DNA of 64,000 nt from Caldilineaceae bacterium (GCA_022824025.1 JAJEBF010000019.1:53881-117880); one strand, 5' to 3'; shown: positions 53,099 through 63,471, counted from the first letter of the stretch. Notes: generated by a model not told the origin, from the letters alone. Made by a program: numbers and translations.

Positions 53099-54103
53099 AT
53101 GCGCCTTTCTGTCATCGTCGTCTCCTATAACGTGCGCGAGCTTCTGCGAGGCTGCTTACAGAGCGTATTTGACTCTGCCCGGCAGAGCGAGGACTGGCTG
53201 GACGTAGACGTCACCGTTATTGACAACGCCAGCCGCGACGGCAGCGCGCAGATGGTCGCGAAAGAGTTCCCGCACGTCAATCTGATCGCCTCGGCAGAGA
53301 ATCTTGGCTTCACACGCGCCAACAATCTTGGATTGCGCCGACTGGGCTTCGACGCGAACGGGGAGCAGAGCGCTGAGACCTGCCCTGATCTGGTCCTCCT
53401 CCTCAATCCCGATACCCAGGTCGTGGATGACGGGCTGGCCCAATTGGCCGCGTTCATGCGCGAAAACCCGTCGGCGGGGGCGTGCGGCCCGCGTCTGCAC
53501 TACGCGGACGGCAGTCTGCAGCATGGCGCCTTCGCCTTTCCCGGCCTGGCGCAGGTTTCCCTGGATCTCCTGCCCCTGGCGGAGTTGCCCGGCGCGAGAC
53601 GCCTGCTCAACCGGATTCTGAACAGCCGCTGGAACGGCCGCTATGCGCGCCGCAGCTGGATGGGTGTCATGCCGTTCAAGGTCGACTTTGTGCTCGGGGC
53701 GGCGATGATGGCGCGCGGAGAGAGCATCCGCGCGGTCGGGCTGCTCGATGAAGGCTACTTCATGTATTGTGAAGAAATGGACTGGTGTTTGCGCATGCGG
53801 GAGGCATCCATGGCGACCTTCGCAGTTCCCGCCGCCAGGATCATCCACTATGAAGGCCGTAGCAGCCGCCAGGTCCGCTGGCAATCGTTCGAGCGGCTAT
53901 GGGCCAGCCGCTACCGATTCTTCAGTTTGCACAAGCGCCTCTATCCGCGCCGGTTCCATCTTCTCCTGCGCCCGCTTGTACGCCTCGGTCTATCCTGGAA
54001 TAGCATGATCGCCAGGCGCAGATTTGCCAAAGGAGATCTCTCCGGCGATCTCCTCGGCCGCCAGTTGACGGCCTACGCAAGGGTCATGGATTTCGCCAGG
54101 TAA
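53099..54103 (+). CDS. Glycosyltransferase family 2, rhamnosyltransferase (WbbL)-like
   Basis: A 334-residue GT2 enzyme. The nucleotide-sugar site begins at VIVVSYNVRELLRGCL. The first Asp motif is VTVIDNASRDGSA, the metal-binding DxD-like segment is LLLNPDTQV, and the catalytic base region shows FDEGYFMYCEEMDWCLRM-like sequence in place. This layout matches dTDP-rhamnose transferases of O-antigen and mycobacterial linker synthesis. Cytosolic, peripheral. It is followed by another GT2 gene. Confidence 0.88.
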   Translation: MRLSVIVVSYNVRELLRGCLQSVFDSARQSEDWLDVDVTVIDNASRDGSAQMVAKEFPHVNLIASAENLGFTRANNLGLRRLGFDANGEQSAETCPDLVLLLNPDTQVVDDGLAQLAAFMRENPSAGACGPRLHYADGSLQHGAFAFPGLAQVSLDLLPLAELPGARRLLNRILNSRWNGRYARRSWMGVMPFKVDFVLGAAMMARGESIRAVGLLDEGYFMYCEEMDWCLRMREASMATFAVPAARIIHYEGRSSRQVRWQSFERLWASRYRFFSLHKRLYPRRFHLLLRPLVRLGLSWNSMIARRRFAKGDLSGDLLGRQLTAYARVMDFAR

Positions 54104-54174
54104 CGGATCGGGCCCTCTTGCGCCTTGTGTGTCCAATCTCCTGCCCGTAACACCCAGCCTTGAGAATTGCTCCA

Positions 54175-54945
54175 ATGCCGTTGCGCCTCACAGCCGTCAT
54201 ACTCACGAGAGACGAGGCAGAAAACATTGCCGACTGCATCGCCGGCCTGCGGGATTGGACCGACGCGGTGGTCGTGTGGGATTCATGCAGCCGTGATGAA
54301 ACGCGGGGCATTGCGCAGCAAGCGGGCGCCCGTGTCGTTGCGCGGCCCTTCGATGACTACGGCCGCCAGCGGCAGGCCGCTCTCGACACCATCGACAGTG
54401 AGTGGATTCTTTTCATTGATGCCGACGAACGGACCACCCCGGCTTTGGCGGGAGAAATCCAGGAGGCCTGCCGCGACACGCATCGCGCCGGGTTCTGGAT
54501 TCCGCGCCGAAATTTCATCGTCGGTCATGAAATGAAGGGAGGGGGCTTTTTCCCCGACTATCAGTTGCGTCTGTTGCGTCGGGACTCGTCCCGCTACGAC
54601 CTGCGCCGGGAGGTTCATGAGGTTGTAATCCTGGACGGCGAGGATGGCGTGTTGGGCGAGCCGTTGCTGCATTACAACTACGCCGACTGGCAGCAGTTTC
54701 ACCGCAAACAGGAGATTTACGCCCGTTACGAAGCGAGAATTCTGGCTGAGCAGGGCGTACAGGCGCGGCCGCACAACCTCCTCCTCCAGCCGGCGCGGGA
54801 GTTTAGGCGCCGGTTTTTCACATTGAAAGGGTGGCGGGACGGCATCCACGGGCTGCGTATGGCCCTGCTTCTCGCCTGGTACTACGGCTTCATCCCCTAC
54901 TGGCTGCTGCTGGCAAAGCGGAGGAGATCCCGACGACGCGCCTGA
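54175..54945 (+). CDS. Glycosyltransferase family 2, WaaE/KdtX-like
   Basis: A 256-residue GT2 enzyme of the LPS-core type that glucosylates heptose in enterobacteria. It starts at LTAVILTRDEAENIADCI and has the Asp motif VVWDSCSRDET, the DxD motif LFIDADERTT and the acceptor region FPDYQLRLLRRDSSRYD. The C-terminus ends with a hydrophobic segment and an Arg-rich tail, suggesting membrane association. ATG at 54175 is used; a TTG five codons earlier is possible. It is the last gene of the glycan cluster and is convergent with the recombinase. Confidence 0.87.
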   Translation: MPLRLTAVILTRDEAENIADCIAGLRDWTDAVVVWDSCSRDETRGIAQQAGARVVARPFDDYGRQRQAALDTIDSEWILFIDADERTTPALAGEIQEACRDTHRAGFWIPRRNFIVGHEMKGGGFFPDYQLRLLRRDSSRYDLRREVHEVVILDGEDGVLGEPLLHYNYADWQQFHRKQEIYARYEARILAEQGVQARPHNLLLQPAREFRRRFFTLKGWRDGIHGLRMALLLAWYYGFIPYWLLLAKRRRSRRRA

Positions 54946-54982
54946 GTTTCCCCTCCTGCCGCCATCAGCTGGGTCCCTCTGT

Positions 54983-55972
54983 TCACTTCGACTCGAACGC
55001 CTCCCTGTGGGCGTTGCGGACTGCGTTGTCTTCGAGCTTGGCGTAGATGCGGGTGGTGTTGGGGCTGGCGTGGCCCAGGGCTGTCTGCGTGACTGCAAGA
55101 TCGCGGGTCGTCTGGTAGATGCGGGTGGCGAAATAATGGCGCAACGCGTGCGGCGTAATGCCTTTGGCCCCCAATCCGGCTGCCTCGGCCAGGCGTCGAA
55201 TGGTGTTCTGAATCGACTGGGTCGAGAGAGGCAGCACCTTTGCGCCGGCCTTCCTGTCATGCCTCGCAAAGACCGGCAGGTCGGACAGCGGGCGCCGCGT
55301 CGCCCCGTCAAGCGGCTGTCGCGCCTGCAAATAGAGTCGGATCGCGTCCCAGGCTCTTTCGTCAAAGTAGACCCGACGGACCTTGTTGCCCTTGCCCACA
55401 ACCCAGACGGCTCGGTCCTGATCTTCCAACTGCTTGCGGGTAATGGCGACCAGCTCCCCGACGCGCAGACCGGTGCATCGAAGCGCTTCGACGATGGCAA
55501 TGTCCCGCAGCTTGGCGAGTTGCTCGCGTGTGTCGCCTGCGCGGCGTAAGATTTTTTCGCGCGCGGCGGAGACCAGCCTCTCCATCTCCTCCGGCCGCGG
55601 AGGATGAGGCATCAGATCAGGTGGACGCTGGTTCCTGCGGACGCGTTTCACGCCGTGCTGCAGCCGGGCCAGTTCCTGCGCGTTGAAGGGAAGCCATCCC
55701 CTCACTTGTAGGTAACTCACCCAGGCCACGACGGCGGCCAGATAGGTATACAGGGTACGCTGGCCGATACTGGTCTCCGCCATCAGCCAGGTGCCGAAGG
55801 CCAGGATCCGGTCTACATCAAGGTCTTCAAGCTCCTTCTGGTCAGGTGGAATCTCCTTTTCTTCCAGATACCGCTGGAATAGATTCATCGCGGTGCGGTA
55901 TGTGCGGCGCGTGTGCGCGGAGCCGGTCTCCGCCGACTCCAGATAGCTTTCAATCGTGGAAGAAATAGACAT
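54983..55972 (-). CDS. Tyrosine recombinase (XerC/XerD-like)
   Basis: A 329-residue site-specific recombinase. The complete catalytic set is visible: Arg160 (TGLRVGEL), Lys184 (VVGKGNKVR), His265 and Arg268 (HALRHYFAT), His291 (LGHASPNT) and Tyr300 (TRIYAKL). The N-terminal SAM-like core-binding domain is present (TRRTYRTAMNLFQRYL). It may be a chromosomal Xer enzyme or the integrase of a degraded element. No att-like repeat or phage gene is seen next to it, so the first is somewhat favoured. It is convergent with the glycosyltransferase cluster. Confidence 0.88.
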   Translation of the reverse strand: MSISSTIESYLESAETGSAHTRRTYRTAMNLFQRYLEEKEIPPDQKELEDLDVDRILAFGTWLMAETSIGQRTLYTYLAAVVAWVSYLQVRGWLPFNAQELARLQHGVKRVRRNQRPPDLMPHPPRPEEMERLVSAAREKILRRAGDTREQLAKLRDIAIVEALRCTGLRVGELVAITRKQLEDQDRAVWVVGKGNKVRRVYFDERAWDAIRLYLQARQPLDGATRRPLSDLPVFARHDRKAGAKVLPLSTQSIQNTIRRLAEAAGLGAKGITPHALRHYFATRIYQTTRDLAVTQTALGHASPNTTRIYAKLEDNAVRNAHREAFESK

Positions 55973-56029
55973 CGGATGTCCAATTCAGGATGTTCTGTTC
56001 CAGAACCCCGCATGCGTCGTGAGCGTGAG

Positions 56030-57667
56030 TCAGGTTCGCCGCCCCGCTCCGGAGACGATCCGGCCCGGCTTGGCTCCCGTGTGTTCGCCTTCCTTGAAGA
56101 CCCGTTCGCCGTTGACCCAAACGTCTCGCACGCCTACAGAGAGCTGGTGAGGGGCGGCAAATGTCGCCCGATCTCCAACCGTCTCCGGGTCGAAGATGAC
56201 AACGTCGCCGTAGAAGCCCTCGCGCAGCTGGCCTCGATCCCGCAGACCCAGCCGGTCGCAGAGCGCCGAGGACATCTTTCGAACCGCGTCCTCAAGAGGG
56301 ATGACCTTCTCTTCGCGCACGTATTTCCCCAGCACGCGGCTGTATGTGCCGTATGCGCGCGGATGGTAGGGTCCCGTTGGCGCGGCCCAGGCCGGGTCGA
56401 GTCCCCCGGCGTCGGTTGAGATCATGATCCAGGGCTGTTGCAGCTGTCGGCGCAGATTCGCTTCGTTCATCACAAAGTAGAAGGTGGCGATGCGCTGTCC
56501 CTCCGATGCAAGCAGGTCCATCGCGGCGTCGGGCCAGTCCACGCCCATCTCCGCGGCGATCTCCGACAGGCGTTTGCCCACATACTGCTGGTTTTCCTCC
56601 TTGAGGAAGCCCACCGGCATGACGCCTTGCGGTCCTGTCAGGTCGGCCATGGCTTCCCAGTCGCCGGATGGATTGAGAGCCGCTTCTCTGATTTTTGCGC
56701 GCATGGAGCTGTCCCGCACATTGTCGTACAGCTTGTCACCCGCGGCGGCCCAGGGCGGCAAAACCGAAGTCAGTCCCGTCCCCGCGGCTGGGTATGTGTA
56801 CATGTCGGCGGTGACGTCGATACCTTGCGAACGGGCTTCGGAAATGCGTTCCATCGCCGAGGCCATCTTGTGCCAGTTGCGCGTTCCCGCTGCCTTCAGA
56901 TGGTAGATCTGCACGGGGACATCGGCGTCTCGCCCGATTGTCAGCGCCTCTTCCAACCCCTCTAAAAAGGCGTCAGCTTCGGAGCGCAAATGTGTGATGT
57001 ATATGCCGTGGTAGGGCTGAAACGCCCGCGCGATCTCCAGGATCTCGTCTGTTTCGGCGTAGCTGGAGGGCGGGTAGATCAGAGCGAAGGAGACGCCAAA
57101 GGCGCCGTCCTCCATTGCCTCCGCGGTGACCCGCTTCATCGTCGCCATTTCATCGTCTGCGGGCGCGCGCATGTCCATTCCCATCGCGTAATTCCGCAGT
57201 GTGCCGCCGCCCAGAAAGGACCCGATATTGGGCGACACGCCTTGGTCGGTCATCGCCTCCAACCAGTCTCGGAATCGGGTCCAGCCGGCCGCCCGCTCAG
57301 CCCACGCGGGATCCAGTAGTTGCGTGAACTGATGTGTCGGCCTTTCGGGGCTTATCCTGCCCCCCACAGGAGCGGGCGTCCAACCCTCGCCCATCACCTC
57401 TGTCGTTACGCCCTGGGCGATCTTGGAGAGGCTGCGACCGTCCACCATGAGGGAAAGGATGGAGTGGCTGAGAATATCGACAAACCCGGGGCAGACCACG
57501 TGCCCGGAGGCCTCCACGACTTCAGCGCAGTTTTCGGTCGGAATGGAGCCTGCCGGCGCTACCGCGTCAATGCGGTCTCCGGCCAGGACCACGTCGCCAT
57601 AGCGCCAGGGCGAGCCTGAGCCGTCAACGACTCGCGCATTTCGGATGAGTGTAGTTTGATCAGGCAT
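56030..57667 (-). CDS. D-aminoacylase-like amidohydrolase (N-acyl-D-amino-acid deacylase family)
   Basis: A 545-residue amidohydrolase of the D-aminoacylase branch. It begins LIRNARVVDGSGSPWRYGDV and ends with RIVSGAGRR-like sequence after a typical DLVIFDP-type strand. Two metal-site motifs deviate. The usual HxH after PGF-D reads I-L-S-H (residues 65-68), so the first His is missing, and the Cys of the GNCG motif is replaced in VMGEGWTPAP. Later His residues (YITHLRSEA, IYHLKAAG) and Asp (MISTDAGG) are kept, so a one-metal enzyme is possible. I recall other family members with the same pattern. Probable substrates are N-acyl or lactam-type amino acids. Confidence 0.82.
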   Translation of the reverse strand: MPDQTTLIRNARVVDGSGSPWRYGDVVLAGDRIDAVAPAGSIPTENCAEVVEASGHVVCPGFVDILSHSILSLMVDGRSLSKIAQGVTTEVMGEGWTPAPVGGRISPERPTHQFTQLLDPAWAERAAGWTRFRDWLEAMTDQGVSPNIGSFLGGGTLRNYAMGMDMRAPADDEMATMKRVTAEAMEDGAFGVSFALIYPPSSYAETDEILEIARAFQPYHGIYITHLRSEADAFLEGLEEALTIGRDADVPVQIYHLKAAGTRNWHKMASAMERISEARSQGIDVTADMYTYPAAGTGLTSVLPPWAAAGDKLYDNVRDSSMRAKIREAALNPSGDWEAMADLTGPQGVMPVGFLKEENQQYVGKRLSEIAAEMGVDWPDAAMDLLASEGQRIATFYFVMNEANLRRQLQQPWIMISTDAGGLDPAWAAPTGPYHPRAYGTYSRVLGKYVREEKVIPLEDAVRKMSSALCDRLGLRDRGQLREGFYGDVVIFDPETVGDRATFAAPHQLSVGVRDVWVNGERVFKEGEHTGAKPGRIVSGAGRRT

Positions 57668-58336
57668 GATTGCTTTCTGTGTGGTAAGAGGATGGTTTGA
57701 AGATCAATTGTCACAGACAGTCCTGGGCCAGACCCTATCGACTGAGCGCCGGCGCCTGCATCGGGAATGCGGTTGCCGTCAGGAGATTGGTCTCAGCGGC
57801 CCGTCACTCGAGCGGCATATCGTCCTCAGGCAGGCTGAACGGCTGGCGGTAAAGACGGCGAAGCCGATTCGAGTCTCTTGCCCAGGACGACAAAATCATT
57901 GCCCAGGCGTCTCCGCCCACGATAGGGACGAGCCACACTGGCATCCGCTCTACAAAAATCGTACTCGACTCCCTGGGATGCGTCAAGACGGGCCCCACAG
58001 CAGGTGCAACCCGGATTTGCACTTTCCAGACGTGGCTGGCTGCAGTACCCATTAGGACTCCCCGGAAGCAGCCTGAAACGTGCCCCGAAGTTTCCCCGCC
58101 CCTCGCTCACAATACAAAGCCCATCCCCCAAATCCCCGTTCAGACAAAAACCCATCCCCGTCCAAATCCCCCGCCGCGAGCCCATTGGAAATCCCATTTC
58201 ACTGTATGATATAATCGTTCTGGCCTGTGGAACATCGCTGGAGCGTCCAAGAGCTTGTTCAAGGCACGAGCCTTGCGCTCGCATATTTCGATTCCAAGAG
58301 TTAGCGTTTCCTTCTTCGCTACTACGCGGCGATTCC
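57668..58336. other. 669-base divergent spacer upstream of the subtilisin gene
   Basis: No gene could be supported. Frames on both strands are open, including one on the minus strand with a few Cys, but none has a ribosome site or recognisable fold. The plus-strand promoter at 58185-58215 lies near its right end, leaving a 5' leader of about 115 bases. A C-rich run (about 58070-58180) precedes it. Confidence 0.4.
58185..58215 (+). promoter_or_regulatory. Predicted extended -10 promoter for the subtilisin lipoprotein
   Basis: A perfect TATAAT at 58210-58215 is preceded by TGA, giving the extended -10 form TGnTATAAT. A TTGGAA at 58185-58190 is 19 bases upstream, slightly long for a -35. The start is expected near 58222. 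Confidence 0.6.
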
Positions 58337-59803
58337 ATGGTTACCACCTTCCGCACACCTTCAATCCTCATCAGCCTTTGTCTCGTTTTTGTACAGCTTC
58401 TACTCGCTTCGTGTAAAGACAGTTCCCAACGGCCTCCACTGATTGGAAAAGGGGAACCCTATGTAAGCGGACGGATCCTGATCAAATTCCGGCCCGGTCA
58501 TTCTGCCGTTTCAATGATTGAGATGGCCAAGGAGTTTGATCTGCAGCCGTCCTCGCATTCATGCGGCGCAGTCCACTTCCACACTGTGCGGCCAGGCAAA
58601 GAGGTGGAGGCGGCCGAGTCGTTCATGCTGGATCCGGCGGTGGAGTACGCCGAGCCGGACTTCCGGATCGTGGCGGCCGCGGCGCATGCCATGTCAGAGG
58701 CGGTGCGCCGCGGTTCGGATCTTCGAGGGGGCCTGCCGGCGGTCAGATTCCTTTCTGACGCGTCATCTCCTATGGGAGCTGCGCCCAACGATCCCATGTA
58801 TGACAGTCAGTGGGCGCTGGGCAAAATTGAAGCGGTGTCTGCCTGGAAGATTTCCACCGGCAGTGATGTCACGATCGCGGTGATCGACTCGGGCGTGGAC
58901 CTGGACCATCCGGAGTTCGCTGCGAGGATTCTGGATGGGTACGATTTCGTCAATGAAGATACCGTGGCGGACGACGACTACGGACACGGCACACTGGTTG
59001 CCGGGGTTGCCGCGGCGGCCGCGAATAACGACAGGGGAATCGCCGGGCTGGCTTGGAACGCCAGGATCATGCCCGTAAAGGTGCTGGACAGCCAGGGGCA
59101 GGGGGTTAGCAGCGACCTTACCTGCGCCCTCTACTGGGCGGCGGACCAGGGGGCCCAAATCATCAACATCAGCATCATCAGCTTTGGCCCCTCGTTTGGC
59201 ATGCAGAGCGCGCTCAACTATGCGGCGAATGAAGGGGTCCTCACCTTTGCGGCATCCGGCAACCTTTTCGAACAGGGCAATCCGGTCACATATCCTGCAG
59301 CCCAGGAAGGCGTCATCGCCGTCGGCGCCACCGACAAGGATGACAGCCACGCCTGGTTTTCCAGCGCCGGCAGTTTTGTAGACATTTCAGCGCCCGGCGT
59401 CAGCATATACAGCCTCTTTCCCCCGTCCCATGACGAGTACAGGGCGGTCCGTGGAACCAGCCTGGCATCGCCGCACGGCGCGGGCCTCGCCGCGCTGGTC
59501 CTGTCCGCGGCTCCGAGTCTATCCCCTGCGGAAGTGGAATCGATTATCCTGAAGAGCGCTGTTGACCTGGGTGAGACCGGCCAGGATGACAAGTTCGGTC
59601 ACGGCAGGATCGACGCGTCGGCCGCGATGTCGCTGACCCTGTCCTCATTGCCGGTGCGCCTGTTGCTTCCAGGTGTCAACTTACCTTCGCCGACCGGAAC
59701 GCCCACTGCAACCCCGTCCGCTACGCCGGACGCGGCACAGACTCCTTCTGCCACGCCCAGCCCAACAGCCACACCGAGCCCAGCCGCGACGCACAGCGAG
59801 TAA
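58337..59803 (+). CDS. Subtilisin-like (S8) serine protease lipoprotein
   Basis: A 488-residue secreted protease. The signal peptide ends in lipobox LLASC (Cys26). A short inhibitor-type prodomain follows (GRILIKFRPGHS to about residue 110). The catalytic domain has Asp184 (AVIDSGVDLDHPEF), His217 (YGHGTLVAGVAA), oxyanion Asn309 (AASGNLFEQG) and Ser375 (RGTSLASPHGAGLA). The C-terminal 40 residues are Pro/Ser/Thr/Ala low complexity (repeated TPSATP-like units), probably a spacer or cell-wall tail. The ATG at 58337 is chosen for the signal peptide; a frame open from 58004 is not supported. A long leader precedes it. Confidence 0.9.
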   Translation: MVTTFRTPSILISLCLVFVQLLLASCKDSSQRPPLIGKGEPYVSGRILIKFRPGHSAVSMIEMAKEFDLQPSSHSCGAVHFHTVRPGKEVEAAESFMLDPAVEYAEPDFRIVAAAAHAMSEAVRRGSDLRGGLPAVRFLSDASSPMGAAPNDPMYDSQWALGKIEAVSAWKISTGSDVTIAVIDSGVDLDHPEFAARILDGYDFVNEDTVADDDYGHGTLVAGVAAAAANNDRGIAGLAWNARIMPVKVLDSQGQGVSSDLTCALYWAADQGAQIINISIISFGPSFGMQSALNYAANEGVLTFAASGNLFEQGNPVTYPAAQEGVIAVGATDKDDSHAWFSSAGSFVDISAPGVSIYSLFPPSHDEYRAVRGTSLASPHGAGLAALVLSAAPSLSPAEVESIILKSAVDLGETGQDDKFGHGRIDASAAMSLTLSSLPVRLLLPGVNLPSPTGTPTATPSATPDAAQTPSATPSPTATPSPAATHSE

Positions 59804-59810
59804 GGACACC

Positions 59811-59845
59811 GGGTCCCGTCGAAGGCGCAACAGGCGACGGAACCC
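59811..59845. terminator. Hairpin between convergent genes
   Basis: GGGTCCCGTCG and CGACGGAACCC pair with one mismatch around a 13-base loop, just after the protease stop and before the end of the convergent aminotransferase gene. No T-run follows on either side, so a bidirectional, weak or factor-assisted terminator is the most that can be said. Confidence 0.4.
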
Positions 59846-59876
59846 GAGGGGGCGTTACCAGCAAAGATGGGCGAAT

Positions 59877-61151
<1,275 letters not shown>

Positions 61152-61398
61152 TTCTTTTCGAATTATATCCGGTCCGCTCCGGTCTGTATTCTTGTTGTGA
61201 GAGTCAAATTTGGCGTTTCATCTTCTTTATTCAGGGACAAAGTCTATGCAGCCGATTCCACAGCGGGGGCGACTTAACCGGCCCGCTGCCGGCTGGATGC
61301 GCCGGCTGAGCAGTCCCGCCTCCGAGCGTATGCCCGCAGCCGGCAGCCTTTCATGGGCGCAATCCTTGAAAACTGCCCGTGGAAAACGAATCTCTCTT

Positions 61399-62874
61399 TC
61401 ACAGTTTGGGGCTCCGCAAACGCCAATTGGCGCTTTGTTCGTAGGCGTAAGCAGCCGCCAGGATCGTCTCTTCACCAAAGGGAGGGCCGAGAAGCTGCAG
61501 ACCGATCGGCAGATCGCTCCCATCGAATCCGCATGGGACACTGATCCCGCACAGGCCGGCCAAATTGGCGCTGGTCGTAAAAATATCAGTCAGAATCATC
61601 GCCAGCGGGTCGTCAACTTTTTCGCCGATCCGGAAGGCAGTAGTCGGCGAGGTTGGCGAAAGAAGCACATCGACCTGGGAAAAGGCCCTGTCAAAGTCCT
61701 GCCTGATCATCGTGCGCACCTGCTGGGCCTTCAGATAGTAGGCGTCGTAATAGCCTGCGCTGAGCGCATAAGTTCCCAGCATGATGCGTCGCTTGACTTC
61801 AGGACCGAAGCCGGCGCCGCGCGTCTGTCGAAAGTGGTCGAACACTGTCTCGCCATCGGCGCTGAGACCGAAACGAATACCATCGTAGCGGGCAAGATTG
61901 GCGCTGGCTTCGGCGGTGACAACCAGGTAATAGACCGGCAGAGCCAATTCGGTATTGGGCAGGCGGACCGGTACGATTTCGGCTCCCAGCGACGCGAAAT
62001 GCTCGATCGCTGAACGGACGGCCTCTTCGACCTCTGGCTGAATCCCTTCCACGAAATACTCTTGCGGGATGCCGATACGCAATCCTGCAATGTCTCCGGT
62101 GAGCGCTGACGAGAAGGCCGGCACGTCCACCGGCATGGTGGTGCTGTCCCGCGGATCCGCGCCGGCGATAACTTCCAGCAGGAGCGCGGCATCGGCGACA
62201 GACCTGGTGATCGGCCCCACCTGGTCCAGGCTGCTGCCGTACGCGATCAGGCCATAGCGGCTGACGCGGCCGTAGGAGGGCTTCAGCCCGACGATGCCGC
62301 AAAAGGCGGCGGGCTGCCTTACGCTGCCGCCGGTATCCGTCCCAAGAGCGGCTGGAGCCTCATTCGCGGCGACGGCTGCCGCGGAGCCGCCGCTGCTGCC
62401 TCCCGGCACGCGGTCAAGGTTCCAGGGATTCAGGGTAGGGCCATAGGCGCTGTTCTCCGTGCTGGACCCCATTGCGAACTCATCGGTGTTGGTTTTGCCC
62501 AGTATGATTGCGCCTGCAGAGTTCAGTCTTTCGACGGCCGTCGCGCTGTAAGGGGGAACAAACCCCTCCAGTATACGGCTGCCGGCAGTCGTCTCGATTC
62601 CGGTGGTCATCAGGACATCCTTGATCGCCAGCGGAATCCCCAGGAGGGGCCGCCGATCACCGTCGGCCCGCGCGCGATCGGCCTCCGCGGCCGCTTCCAA
62701 CGCCTGCGCGGGCGTTGTCCTCAGGAAGGCGTGAATGCGGCCGTCGACCCGGTCGATCCGTTGAAGAAAAGCCTGGGTCAGGTCGACGGACGAAAACCTG
62801 CCGCTCGCCAATCCCTCGCTGCAATCGACGACGCCCAATGTTGTCAACTGTTCCGTCACGTTGCGGCCGGTCAT
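61399..62874 (-). CDS. gatA: Asp-tRNA(Asn)/Glu-tRNA(Gln) amidotransferase subunit A
   Basis: A 491-residue amidase that releases ammonia from glutamine for transamidation of Glu-tRNA(Gln) and Asp-tRNA(Asn). The Ser-cisSer-Lys triad is Lys85 (LAIKDVLMT), Ser160 (PGGSSGGSA) and Ser184 ([11 protein letters not shown]). Length and landmarks ([27 protein letters not shown] region) are standard. It follows gatC by 64 bases on the same strand. gatB is not in the window, so the complex is assembled from two loci. Expression probably depends on the leader upstream of gatC. Confidence 0.96.
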   Translation of the reverse strand: MTGRNVTEQLTTLGVVDCSEGLASGRFSSVDLTQAFLQRIDRVDGRIHAFLRTTPAQALEAAAEADRARADGDRRPLLGIPLAIKDVLMTTGIETTAGSRILEGFVPPYSATAVERLNSAGAIILGKTNTDEFAMGSSTENSAYGPTLNPWNLDRVPGGSSGGSAAAVAANEAPAALGTDTGGSVRQPAAFCGIVGLKPSYGRVSRYGLIAYGSSLDQVGPITRSVADAALLLEVIAGADPRDSTTMPVDVPAFSSALTGDIAGLRIGIPQEYFVEGIQPEVEEAVRSAIEHFASLGAEIVPVRLPNTELALPVYYLVVTAEASANLARYDGIRFGLSADGETVFDHFRQTRGAGFGPEVKRRIMLGTYALSAGYYDAYYLKAQQVRTMIRQDFDRAFSQVDVLLSPTSPTTAFRIGEKVDDPLAMILTDIFTTSANLAGLCGISVPCGFDGSDLPIGLQLLGPPFGEETILAAAYAYEQSANWRLRSPKL

Positions 62875-62938
62875 TGACGTTGCGAGCCTCCCGAATTGAC
62901 AAGTGAAACGCTTTGCGCTTTAGTCACCAGGTTTTCCT

Positions 62939-63238
62939 TCAGGCCCCGGTGTCGTCAAACACCGCAACGACGCGAAAATATCCCTCATCGGAATCCGGGG
63001 CATTGTCGACCGCCTGATCGTTTGAGAGGCTGACGCTTGCTTCATCGGCGGCCAGCACATTGGTGAGTGGAAGTACCTGCGGCGTTGGAGGCACCGCGCT
63101 GGTATCCACTGACTGGACCTGCTGCGCATAGGCCAGAATCTGGCCGAGCTGACCGGAAAATTCCTCCAATTCAGTATCACTGAGCTGCAGCTTCGCAAGT
63201 TCGGCAACGTGCGCAACTTCGTCCTTGGTTAAATTCAC
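62939..63238 (-). CDS. gatC: Asp-tRNA(Asn)/Glu-tRNA(Gln) amidotransferase subunit C
   Basis: A 99-residue GatC, the small scaffold joining GatA and GatB. It has the typical TKDEVAHVAELAKLQLSD start and the C-terminal Val-Val-Ala-Val strand after EGYFRVV. The GTG at 63238 is the start: GAGG lies five bases upstream and length is then normal. A longer frame from 63319 would run through the upstream terminator hairpin and is rejected. The start lies only 40 bases beyond the T-run of that terminator, so gatCA must be transcribed by read-through of it or from an unseen promoter in the 40-base gap. Confidence 0.93.
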   Translation of the reverse strand: MNLTKDEVAHVAELAKLQLSDTELEEFSGQLGQILAYAQQVQSVDTSAVPPTPQVLPLTNVLAADEASVSLSNDQAVDNAPDSDEGYFRVVAVFDDTGA

Positions 63239-63278
63239 ATCGACCTCGCAGCTTTCACTCGAAGATGAAACCGTCCAC

Positions 63279-63308
63279 AAAAAAACGCCGTGGGGCAAGT
63301 CCACGGCG
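63279..63308 (-). terminator. Intrinsic terminator in the gatCA leader
   Basis: On the minus strand an 8-base GC-rich stem (CGCCGTGG with CCACGGCG, 7-base loop) is followed at once by seven T residues, a textbook intrinsic terminator. It lies between the leader ORF and gatC. Its 5' arm is also exactly complementary to an upstream segment at 63326-63334, which makes it an attenuator candidate. Confidence 0.85.
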
Positions 63309-63378
63309 CTCGTGAGCACTCTCTCAGCGCCGTGACCCGTAATCGGTGCCTACGGCGCAGTAAAATCAGCAATACCTG

Positions 63379-63465
63379 CTACCGCAGCACGTAAGGTGCT
63401 GCGCCTGCTGCGTGGTTCGCTTCAATTTGCGTCTGGTTCATCGGGACACGAATTTCGAATCGCAT
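63379..63465 (-). CDS. Putative 28-residue leader peptide of gatCA
   Basis: A short frame of 28 codons whose ATG at 63465 coincides with the predicted transcription start, so its message would be leaderless. Codons 10, 11, 13 and 17 are Asn, Gln, Gln and Asn and codon 15 is Glu: the amino acids whose tRNAs depend on GatCAB. The stop (63379-63381) lies just downstream of the 3' arm of the first local hairpin. This fits a ribosome-sensing attenuator, but the ORF is short and could be chance. Expression is not shown by sequence. Confidence 0.45.
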   Translation of the reverse strand: MRFEIRVPMNQTQIEANHAAGAAPYVLR

Positions 63466-63471
63466 GATCGC

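Larger units (their letters stand above)
63279..63465 (-). ncRNA. Structured leader RNA of gatCA, candidate attenuator
   Basis: The transcript from the consensus promoter to the terminator would be about 187 bases. Minus-strand segments form a chain of competing helices. A (63399-63405) pairs with B (63352-63360). B also pairs with C (63326-63334). C pairs over nine bases with D, the terminator 5' arm (63302-63310), and D pairs with the terminator 3' arm. A also pairs locally with CGCAGCAC (63383-63390). Each pairing excludes the next, as in known attenuators. It does not match the riboswitches or T-box elements I know. An independent small RNA is the alternative. Confidence 0.6.

Noticed and set aside
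57826..58371. Minus-strand frame with CTCC and a later Cys, possible zinc ribbon
   Set aside because: Only one incomplete Cys pair, no ribosome site, and the frame runs through the subtilisin promoter and start.
63279..63465. 6S RNA, SRP RNA or tmRNA as identity of the 187-base RNA
   Set aside because: The ends do not pair into a long rod, and none of the conserved SRP or tmRNA blocks is present. The competing helices near gatC fit an attenuator better.
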